A stretch of DNA of 8,446 nucleotides. Source: Candidatus Altarchaeota archaeon. Its GTDB lineage: Archaea; Altiarchaeota; Altiarchaeia; IMC4; SCGC-AAA252-I15. The stretch's first letter is position 1. The number at the start of each line of letters is the position of its first letter. Under the pieces are notes generated by a model. The model was given only the letters and a program-made list of their open reading frames with translations. It did no database searches and had not been told where the DNA came from. The translations under genes and the position numbers were made by a program. The stretch lies in assembly GCA_026394745.1 (NCBI GenBank), contig JAPKXP010000106.1:1-8446 (forward strand). Direction: 5' to 3'. This document shows positions 1-5,470 of this stretch, in pieces.

Positions 1-707
1 GCCACCCTGAGATTGGCACTCCGGCTTACCTTCGGGTGGTGCCGGGCGCAATCCATGAGGCGCATGAGGGGGTGTTGTTCATCGACGAGCTACCGCATTT
101 GGATCATCTGCAGAATTTCATCTTGACTGCGATGCAGGAGAGGAAGTTTCCGATTACGGGCAGGAATCCGCAGTCCGGCGGCGCGAGCATCAAGGTCGAG
201 GACGTGCCATGCGACTTCCTTTTCGTCGGAGCATGCAACATAAAAGACGTCCAAGGCATACTGCCGCCACTCCGCAGCAGAATACTCGGGAACGGGTACG
301 AGGTTCTCCTTGAAGTAACGATGGAGGACAACGAAGTCAACCAGGCCCACATGGCGCAGTTCGTAGCCCAAGAGATTACTAAAGACGCGAAGATACCTCA
401 CGCCACGAAGGAGGCGTTATTAGACGTCATTGCGGAGGCGAGGAAGAGGGCGAAGGTCGTAGACGACGCAAGAAATTCCTTAACGCTACGGCTCAGGGAC
501 CTTGGAGGCGTCGTACGTCTTGCAGGAGACCTCGCAGTCGAAGAAGGCGCAAAGCTGATCGAACGCAAGCACATCAAGGAAGCGGTGAACGAGGCGAAGC
601 CCATCGAATACCAGCTTCAGGAGAAGTACGGCTCCGTGTGGAAGGGCATAGAAAAAGACCAGATAGTCAACCCAGAGTACGGGAAGATTGGCTCAAGCTA
701 CCTCTGA
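1..707 (+). CDS. LonB-like AAA+ ATPase, C-terminal part, no protease domain (5' partial)
   Basis: This is the C-terminal 234 residues of an AAA+ ATPase of the archaeal LonB family. The first whole codon is at position 3 and the gene enters from outside the window, so the GTG at 36 is internal rather than a start. Visible in order: the LonB-typical GTPAYLRVVPGAIHEAHEG stretch, Walker B VLFIDE (nt 72-89), the AMQERKFPITG segment, a sensor-1 region FLFVGACN, an arginine-finger LRSRI, and the sensor-2 helix LTLRLRDLGGVVRLAGD. Family LonB proteins continue after this point into a Ser-Lys dyad protease domain. Here the protein stops at EYGKIGSSYL, just where that linker would begin, and the next gene starts 4 nt later. 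The Walker A motif and the membrane segments usual for LonB would lie upstream and cannot be assessed. The role of a protease-less form is unknown; a chaperone-like or remodelling ATPase is inference. Family assignment is firm. Confidence 0.88.
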   Translation, partial: HPEIGTPAYLRVVPGAIHEAHEGVLFIDELPHLDHLQNFILTAMQERKFPITGRNPQSGGASIKVEDVPCDFLFVGACNIKDVQGILPPLRSRILGNGYEVLLEVTMEDNEVNQAHMAQFVAQEITKDAKIPHATKEALLDVIAEARKRAKVVDDARNSLTLRLRDLGGVVRLAGDLAVEEGAKLIERKHIKEAVNEAKPIEYQLQEKYGSVWKGIEKDQIVNPEYGKIGSSYL

Positions 708-711
708 AAAA

Positions 712-1224
712 ATGATTTCCTACGCTGACCTGGAAAGGGCCTACCGGCTTGAGAAGGATTCTCCGGTACTGCAGAAGATTTCGGACAACTTCTACTCTGA
801 GGCGTTGGAGCTGATAGGAAGCCCGGAGCTTTCGGAGCAGAAGAAAAACCTCACCGGGCTGCTGAATGAGATATACGACAGGAGGAAGACCAAGGTCGTA
901 CTGCACGCACTAAGGTCGATGGCGGAGAAGCCTCCGGAAAACGCCACGTCCGGCGAGGCACTGCTATACAAGAAAGTCCTCAGTGTCCTGATCGAATCAA
1001 GGGAGAGCGTACTACAGCCTCCTGAATCAAAGCCAATCCAAAAGTCGATCGAAGTCAAGATGAACAAAGTCAAGGTTCTAAGGCCACTGCCTTCAATAAT
1101 TGCTTCAGACCTGAAGGAGTACGGGCCCTTCAATGGCGGCGAGGTCGTCGAGCTTCCCGAAGACAACGCCAGGATACTTGTTTCCCAGGGTATGGCCGAG
1201 ATATCGGACTCTATTTCCTCCTGA
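712..1224 (+). CDS. GINS complex subunit, Gins51-type
   Basis: A 170-residue archaeal GINS protein, a non-catalytic subunit of the replicative CMG-like helicase assembly, bridging MCM, the GAN/Cdc45-like nuclease and primase. The N-terminal helical A domain (about residues 1-110) begins ISYADLERAYRLEKDS and includes an EIYDRRKTKVVLHALR helix. A small beta B domain closes the protein (about 120-165: VKVLRPLPSI, then KEYGPFNGGEVVELP). The A-then-B order is that of Gins51 rather than Gins23. I chose ATG 712; a TTG at 688 would add MAQATSEK and overlap the upstream ATPase, but family proteins start near the ISYADL motif. No clear Shine-Dalgarno precedes 712, so translation is probably coupled to the ATPase stop 4 nt upstream. 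Its 3' end overlaps the oppositely oriented glycosyltransferase by 14 nt. Confidence 0.85.
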   Translation: MISYADLERAYRLEKDSPVLQKISDNFYSEALELIGSPELSEQKKNLTGLLNEIYDRRKTKVVLHALRSMAEKPPENATSGEALLYKKVLSVLIESRESVLQPPESKPIQKSIEVKMNKVKVLRPLPSIIASDLKEYGPFNGGEVVELPEDNARILVSQGMAEISDSISS

Positions 1225-2800
1225 ACAAAAGCACGTCCTCGAATTTGAGCGACAACGGGTCAAGCTCGAACTCGTCGTTTATGTATCCTGAAAGCGCCTT
1301 AGTCTCATTCCTCATTCCGATTTCAAGTGGATAGTGGTTTCTTGTGAATATTATGTACTTGAGTCTTCCTTTATCGGCCGTACCTACGAACTCCCCCACC
1401 TCGCTTTTTTTCGCGTACCTGTAAAGGTAAGCCCAGGTGTCTGGGAAAAGGTTGGTTGTCTTGTTCAGGCAGAAAGGCCACTTCATACCCGTCCAAAGAT
1501 AGTACGACTCCTCCCCGACCACCATCAACGCGCCGTCTCCTCCAGAGTTTCTTCGTATGTAGTCTGCTATAAACAACTCTTTCTCTATGTTGTCTACCCT
1601 AGTCCTTGAGCTGCCTGAAGGAATCTCCTGGCTCATCGCGGATGGCTTATACGAAAAGAATGCGAGCATGCTCTGCCCGAATAGGGAGAAAACTATCGTA
1701 GCGACTATTATTGACGTTAGTAAAGCCTTCGTCAAGGCCTTAAAGTCAAAATTTCTCGAAACGAAAAAATCCAGCAAGCGCCTGATTTTCTCCACGAACT
1801 TGTTCTCCAGGAAAAAGACAGACGATATGATGCTCAACGCCGGAACAAGCTCTAGGAAATAGTGGTCCCACACGTGGTCAACGATTACGAACTGGAAGAA
1901 TAGGTACAGCAAGAGCCAGGAAAGAAACAAAGTTTTAGAGGAATTCCTTCTGACCAGCGAATAAAGGATTCCCGGAACCCCCAGGAGAATGAGCGGCAGG
2001 CTGCTTTCAACGCCAGTCCTGAAAATAATGCCTGCCTTGCTTTCTAGGGTGCCGTAAGGGTAATAAACGTCGCGGCTCCTCTCGTCCACGTTGTAGATGA
2101 AAGCGTACTTCAGGAAGTTGTCAAGCTGGCATGTGCCGTAGACGTAGACCGCGAACGGTAGCGTGGTCAGGAGTAAGCCGATGACGAAAAAAGCTGTTGT
2201 CCTGCCGACAGCCACAGCATTCCTTCTCAAATACCAAAGGAAAAAGGCGAGCAAAGGGATGAGAAGTAATCCAGTCTGCTTGGCCGAGACTGCAAGCCCT
2301 GTCAAAAGCCCGGAAAAAAGAATCTGCTTGCACCCACCCCTCTTCATGAAACTCAGGAAGAAATAAACAGCCCACGCCTCGAAAGCCATAACAAGCGAAG
2401 AAACATGGAACAATGCTCCATACTTCAGGACGAGAAAGCTCCCCCCGTACAATAAAGACGCAAGCAAGCCAACTTCGTCAGTGAAGTAGTCGCGGCACAT
2501 GAGGAACAAGGCTATCATAACCGACGACGCAAGAACCATCGAGAGAATCCTCAGCAAAAACAAAGTCTGAAGGTCCGTCAAGCCGCTTGTCAGATGCACT
2601 ACATACGGAATAAGAAAAATGAGCGGCGGCTTGTTCTCCGCGTGCTGCTCGTAAAGCACGTAACCTTCAGTCATCAGCCGGCCTACGAGCAGGAAATTAC
2701 CCTCATCGTAGTTCGAAGGGTTCCTAAGGAAAAAGAATTCTGCGGAAAACATCGAAACAACAAGCAAAAGCAGCATCAAAGTGGTTTTACGGTTGGACAT
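1211..2800 (-). CDS. Membrane GT-C glycosyltransferase (PMT/ArnT-like, GT39-related)
   Basis: A 529-residue polytopic membrane protein of the dolichyl-phosphate-mannose/ArnT-like GT-C superfamily, expected to move a sugar from a lipid-phosphate carrier to an extracytoplasmic acceptor. The N-terminus is a transmembrane helix (residues 5-25), followed by the first outer loop with the acidic motif NYDEGN (D32, E33), the usual site of the catalytic or metal-binding acid. Next come an ENKPPL segment (55-60), about ten further hydrophobic segments up to residue about 393, and a mostly hydrophilic C-terminal domain (about 395-529). A DHVWDHYFLELVPAL stretch near 308-322 resembles the conserved His/Tyr-Pro loop before a late helix in this superfamily. 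Substrate and acceptor cannot be read from sequence. S-layer or archaellin N-glycosylation, or surface-lipid decoration, are possibilities. The start ATG at 2800 has only a weak Shine-Dalgarno (GTGAG just upstream) and may be leaderless. Family call good, specific function open. Confidence 0.75.
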   Translation of the reverse strand: MSNRKTTLMLLLLVVSMFSAEFFFLRNPSNYDEGNFLLVGRLMTEGYVLYEQHAENKPPLIFLIPYVVHLTSGLTDLQTLFLLRILSMVLASSVMIALFLMCRDYFTDEVGLLASLLYGGSFLVLKYGALFHVSSLVMAFEAWAVYFFLSFMKRGGCKQILFSGLLTGLAVSAKQTGLLLIPLLAFFLWYLRRNAVAVGRTTAFFVIGLLLTTLPFAVYVYGTCQLDNFLKYAFIYNVDERSRDVYYPYGTLESKAGIIFRTGVESSLPLILLGVPGILYSLVRRNSSKTLFLSWLLLYLFFQFVIVDHVWDHYFLELVPALSIISSVFFLENKFVEKIRRLLDFFVSRNFDFKALTKALLTSIIVATIVFSLFGQSMLAFFSYKPSAMSQEIPSGSSRTRVDNIEKELFIADYIRRNSGGDGALMVVGEESYYLWTGMKWPFCLNKTTNLFPDTWAYLYRYAKKSEVGEFVGTADKGRLKYIIFTRNHYPLEIGMRNETKALSGYINDEFELDPLSLKFEDVLLFRRK

Positions 2801-2861
2801 CTCACGCTACACCTAACCTAGAATATTTATATGCTTAAGGTGTATATTTAAGACACCTAAA
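2801..2861. promoter_or_regulatory. Divergent promoter region, glycosyltransferase / eL42-eS27
   Basis: This 61-bp gap separates two divergent genes. A near-symmetric AT element, AATATTTATATGC (2822-2834), reads as a box A on both strands (TTTATATGC forward, CATATAAATATT reverse). It sits about 30 bp from both start codons, the spacing expected for a leaderless or very short-leader transcript in either direction. A second TATA-like element (2843-2851, TTAAATATA on the minus strand) could instead serve the glycosyltransferase with a leader of about 20 nt. TACACCT (2808-2814) and AGGTGTA (2838-2844) form a 7-bp inverted repeat around the central TATA, and ACACCTAA recurs directly at 2809-2816 and 2853-2860. 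An operator role is inference. Confidence 0.55.
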
Positions 2862-3143
2862 ATGAAGATACCCGATAAAATCAAGACGAACTGTCCGTTC
2901 TGCAACAAGCACCTACTGCACAATGTCAAGATAAACAGGAAGGGCAAGGAAAGCTCCATGAGCAAGGGCAGGAGAAAGTACATCGAAGTCAAAAAGGGTT
3001 ACGGCGGGTCGCCTAGATGCCCCAAGAAGCCCAATTTCAAGATCGGCAAGAGGACCCTGCTGCTCCTAGAGTGCACAGGATGCAAGAAGAAGCACCAGAG
3101 GCTCTTTTCGTCCAGAACCAAGAAGACGGTTGAGGTGAAGTAA
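2862..3143 (+). CDS. rpl44e: 50S ribosomal protein eL42 (L44e)
   Basis: A 93-residue zinc-ribbon protein of the large ribosomal subunit that lies near the E site in archaeal and eukaryotic ribosomes. The four zinc ligands are visible as CPFC (C11, C14) and CTGC (C71, C74). Between them is a basic region GRRKYIEVKKGYGGS, matching the KGYGG loop of eukaryotic and some archaeal eL42 proteins rather than the longer GTGN-type loop of many euryarchaeal forms. Length is normal. The start ATG follows a box A by about 30 bp, so the transcript is probably nearly leaderless. Its stop overlaps the eS27 start (TAATG), marking a two-gene operon. Confidence is high. Confidence 0.93.
   Translation: MKIPDKIKTNCPFCNKHLLHNVKINRKGKESSMSKGRRKYIEVKKGYGGSPRCPKKPNFKIGKRTLLLLECTGCKKKHQRLFSSRTKKTVEVK
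3132..3138 (+). promoter_or_regulatory. Strong Shine-Dalgarno for eS27
   Basis: GAGGTGA inside the last codons of eL42 is a seven-base match to the anti-Shine-Dalgarno of archaeal 16S rRNA (GGAGGTGAT), ending 4 nt before the eS27 ATG at 3143. It is the clearest ribosome binding site in the window and marks eS27 as an internal operon gene, in contrast to the promoter-proximal genes that appear leaderless. Confidence 0.75.
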
Positions 3144-3340
3144 TGGCTAAAAAACCAAAGAAGACTGTAAGCAGGTTCCTGAAGGTCAAGTGCAACGACT
3201 GCGGCAACGAGCAGGTTATTTTCGGAGCCTCAGCGTCTGACGTCAAATGCCTCGTCTGCGACAAGTTTATCGCAAAGAGCACTGGCGGAAAGACCGACAT
3301 CAAGACCCAGATAATATCCGTCTTGGACAAGGACCTCTAA
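3143..3340 (+). CDS. rps27e: 30S ribosomal protein eS27 (S27e)
   Basis: A 65-residue zinc-ribbon small-subunit protein. Ligands are CNDC (C17, C20) and CLVC (C36, C39), with the family pattern F-x-x-V-K-C at the front and VIFGASASDVKC between the knuckles. Length is typical of archaeal S27e. It shares one nucleotide with the eL42 stop codon and has a strong Shine-Dalgarno within eL42, so it is co-transcribed. In many archaea the next genes are aIF2-alpha and Nop10; neither is in the window, and archease follows with its own promoter. Confidence is high. Confidence 0.92.
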   Translation: MAKKPKKTVSRFLKVKCNDCGNEQVIFGASASDVKCLVCDKFIAKSTGGKTDIKTQIISVLDKDL

Positions 3341-3352
3341 AGGTTTAACTGA

Positions 3353-3361
3353 CTTATATCT
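3353..3361 (+). promoter_or_regulatory. Box A (TATA) for archease
   Basis: CTTATATCT, in the 44-bp gap after eS27, lies about 28 bp before the archease ATG at 3385, which predicts a start site at or within a few bases of the ATG and hence a leaderless mRNA. No Shine-Dalgarno is seen upstream of that ATG (preceding bases are TTACTTGCT), consistent with this reading. Confidence 0.5.
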
Positions 3362-3384
3362 TATCCCCTTCCCTATTACTTGCT

Positions 3385-3804
3385 ATGGCCGAAGGCTTCG
3401 AGTTCTTGGAGCACACAGCTGACCTGAAGTTCCGCGCCCACGGCAGCACGCTCGAGGACGCTCTAGTGAACTGCGCGAGGGCCTTCAATGAGGCCACTGC
3501 CGGAGACAGCGTCATACAGCCCACTGAATCCAGGGAGGTTCGAATCGAGGCCGAGGACCTGCAGCATCTGGTTCACGACTGGATTTCAGAGCTTATTTTC
3601 AGCTTCTCGACTGAACACATGTTGTTCGCCAGGTTTGACGTCAAGGTCGAAGGCAAATACACTTTGACTGCGAGGATTTCCGGGGAGAAATACGACCCAC
3701 GCAGGCACCAGCTGTACAAGGAAATCAAGGCTGCGACATACCATGATATGAAGATAGAGCAAAAGAAAGGCTCTTGGACCATAGAGGTCGTGTGCGACAC
3801 GTAA
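3385..3804 (+). CDS. Archease (tRNA ligase RtcB activator)
   Basis: A 139-residue archease, the small protein that accelerates guanylylation of the RNA ligase RtcB and lets it turn over during tRNA splicing. Family signatures are all present: FEFLEHTADLKFRAHG at the N-terminus with the conserved HTAD (D13), the HDWISELIF helix (64-72), GEKYDPRRHQ with H108, EIKAATYH (113-120), and the C-terminal VVCDT with D138, the metal-binding Asp in characterised archeases. Length matches the family. No rtcB is in the window, so the partner must be encoded elsewhere. It has its own box A and ends 3 nt before the stop of the convergent small ORF on the other strand. Confidence is high. Confidence 0.93.
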   Translation: MAEGFEFLEHTADLKFRAHGSTLEDALVNCARAFNEATAGDSVIQPTESREVRIEAEDLQHLVHDWISELIFSFSTEHMLFARFDVKVEGKYTLTARISGEKYDPRRHQLYKEIKAATYHDMKIEQKKGSWTIEVVCDT

Positions 3805-3807
3805 CGC

Positions 3808-4179
3808 CTACCTGAGCGCTTTCACGAATTTAACCTTATTCTCCATCGTTACTATCGTTTCTGCCGGTGGTTCCCCCTCGCCTCGGTCGGCATGGGTGGC
3901 AACCTTTGTCGCGTTAGCTGCTGTTATAGCTTCATTGTTGAAATCTCTAGTGTGGTAAATCCTTAAGTAGAACGCAGACCCTGGTGCACCGGTAACGCGG
4001 TAGTCGTTAAGGCGATTTAGGACGAATCTCGTTTCCTCAACATTAGACTTTCCCTTTTCTTCGAATAGTCCGTCTAACTGGTCTTTCAAGGTCTTTAGTT
4101 TAGCTTCATCGCCTCTAAGTGCCAAGTCACCTGGTATCTCACCAGGTCTTACAGTCCTGTCCTGTTTTTGCGTGTTCAT
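3808..4179 (-). CDS. Unknown 123-residue protein, last gene of the rfcS run
   Basis: I do not recognise this protein. It is 123 residues, highly charged and cysteine-free, with no membrane segment or signal peptide. The first 25 residues (QKQDRTVRPGE and on) look disordered. A predicted amphipathic helix follows (DEAKLKTLKDQLDGLFEEKGK, about 24-44), then VEETRFVLNRLNDYRV and a possibly beta-rich second half (SAFYLRIYHTRDF, ETIVTMENKVKFVKAL). Reasons to think it is real: it fills exactly the space between two genes, its ATG directly abuts the phosphomutase stop (TAAATG), a GAGGA Shine-Dalgarno (4190-4194, minus strand) lies 10 nt upstream, and no competing frame covers the interval. Position suggests translation coupled to the phosphomutase; function is not inferred. 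Confidence 0.65.
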   Translation of the reverse strand: MNTQKQDRTVRPGEIPGDLALRGDEAKLKTLKDQLDGLFEEKGKSNVEETRFVLNRLNDYRVTGAPGSAFYLRIYHTRDFNNEAITAANATKVATHADRGEGEPPAETIVTMENKVKFVKALR

Positions 4180-5469
4180 TTAAATCGCGTCCTCGCCCAT
4201 AGCCCGCCTAATCCACCCCTGGGCTTTCACTATGGCGTGCTGGAGGCTCTGATTGTCCTTACCTTCTGCGGTAATCCTCATGAACGGTTCTGTTCCAGAC
4301 GGCCTTATCAGAGCCCAGCCTTCCCTGAACTCCACCCTGAATCCGTCAGTCCGGTCGTGGGGTTCGGTGATTATCTTCTCGAGCTTCTTCATTATCCTGG
4401 ATTTGTCCTGGTCCCTACAGGGTATCTTTATCCGCTCCATCTTGTAGCTTGGAACGTTCTTCAGCATGTCGTAGAATACTCCGTCCGAGACCATCTTAAC
4501 TGCCTTCGCCACGGTGGCTGGCCCGTCGGGGAAGTAGTGTATCTCAGGGAATATGAACGAGCCTGATGGTTCTCCGCCGAAGTCTGCCTTGTGTTTCCTT
4601 ATTCCCTCAGCCACCGCGACGTCGCCTACCGGCACCCTCACGACCTTTTTACATAATTCTTCGATGCGCATTGAGGCGTCCACGGTCGTCACCACGGTGT
4701 CTAAATTTGATGCAAGCACCGCAAGGAAACTGTCCCACTCGATAAGCTTGCCTTTGTCGTCTATCGCGCACGCCCTGTCCGCGTCCCCGTCGTGCGCGAA
4801 GGCTATGTCATAGCCGCCGTCCTTAACGGCCTCGCAGGTCTCCTTCAGATTCGCTTCCGTAGGCTCAAGCCCGTGCGGGAAGACGCCGTCCCTGTTCATG
4901 TTTATCCCATGGATATGGCATCCCATGAGCTCGAGCAGCTTAAGCGTCATCATGCTTCCGCTGCCTCCCGCGCAGTCGACGAGAACGTTAACCGGTCTGT
5001 CAACCCCCCCAACTTTTTTGAGTATTAGGTCTATGTGGCTGCGTTTATAGTCAAATTGTCGGACGCCGCCTTTCCTGCCTTTTGAAAAATTCTTTTTCTC
5101 TAGTATGCTCTCGAGCTTCTTCTCCTCGTTCGGCCTGAAGGCGCCGTCCTTCGAGAAGAACTTGAATCCGTTGTATTCGGGCGGGTTGTGCGAGGCTGTA
5201 ATCATTACTCCTACCTTAGCGTCCTTCGTGGCGTGTCCTACGGTCGGGGTCGGCACGATTCCGAGGTCGACGACGTTGACTCCAGTTGAAAGAATCCCCA
5301 TTATCAGCTGATTCTGTAGTTCAGGCCCGGACTTCCTCGTGTCCCTGCCTACTGCGATTTCGCCGGACTTTACGTAAGTCCCGACCGCCTTCCCGATGTT
5401 CAGCGCGAAGTCTTTCGGAAATTCCTCGACCTTCCTTCTTATGCCTGAGGTCCCGAACAGTCCAGTCAT
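4180..5469 (-). CDS. glmM: Phosphohexomutase, GlmM-like (phosphoglucosamine/phosphomannomutase)
   Basis: A 429-residue alpha-D-phosphohexomutase that interconverts hexose 6- and 1-phosphates through a phosphoserine. All four active-site loops are visible: TASHNPPEYNG with the catalytic S93, the Mg-binding DGDADR (227-232), the sugar loop GGEPSGSFIFPE (298-309), and the phosphate loop RPSGTEP (389-395). The sugar loop lacks the His of the bacterial GEx-SGH form and is closer to archaeal phosphoglucosamine mutases, so glucosamine-6-phosphate (leading to UDP-GlcNAc) is favoured, but phosphomannomutase activity cannot be excluded. Length is somewhat shorter than typical 445-455. The ATG is 1 nt after the rfcS stop and no Shine-Dalgarno is evident, implying translational coupling. 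The product would feed sugar donors for glycosylation. Confidence 0.85.
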   Translation of the reverse strand: MTGLFGTSGIRRKVEEFPKDFALNIGKAVGTYVKSGEIAVGRDTRKSGPELQNQLIMGILSTGVNVVDLGIVPTPTVGHATKDAKVGVMITASHNPPEYNGFKFFSKDGAFRPNEEKKLESILEKKNFSKGRKGGVRQFDYKRSHIDLILKKVGGVDRPVNVLVDCAGGSGSMMTLKLLELMGCHIHGINMNRDGVFPHGLEPTEANLKETCEAVKDGGYDIAFAHDGDADRACAIDDKGKLIEWDSFLAVLASNLDTVVTTVDASMRIEELCKKVVRVPVGDVAVAEGIRKHKADFGGEPSGSFIFPEIHYFPDGPATVAKAVKMVSDGVFYDMLKNVPSYKMERIKIPCRDQDKSRIMKKLEKIITEPHDRTDGFRVEFREGWALIRPSGTEPFMRITAEGKDNQSLQHAIVKAQGWIRRAMGEDAI

Positions 5470-5470
5470 C

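Noticed and set aside
36..38. GTG as a start codon for the ATPase
   Set aside because: The frame is open back to position 3 and encodes the LonB-typical HPEIGTPAYLR ahead of it, so the GTG is an internal Val codon.
688..711. TTG start extending GINS by eight residues
   Set aside because: GINS proteins begin close to the ISYADL motif, so ATG 712 is preferred. The extension would also overlap the ATPase gene.
792..1166. 124-codon ORF on the minus strand inside GINS
   Set aside because: Serine- and leucine-rich shadow of a well-supported gene, with no recognisable motif.
1405..1412. T-run as a transcription terminator
   Set aside because: It lies well inside the glycosyltransferase coding region and encodes Lys codons on the minus strand.
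4168..4566. 132-codon plus-strand ORF over the end of the phosphomutase
   Set aside because: Lies opposite the conserved phosphate-loop coding region, and its composition looks like a shadow frame.
5004..5010. C7 run next to T6 in the phosphomutase as a programmed frameshift site
   Set aside because: The frame reads straight through as KKVGGVDRP with conserved family sequence on both sides, and no alternative product is apparent.
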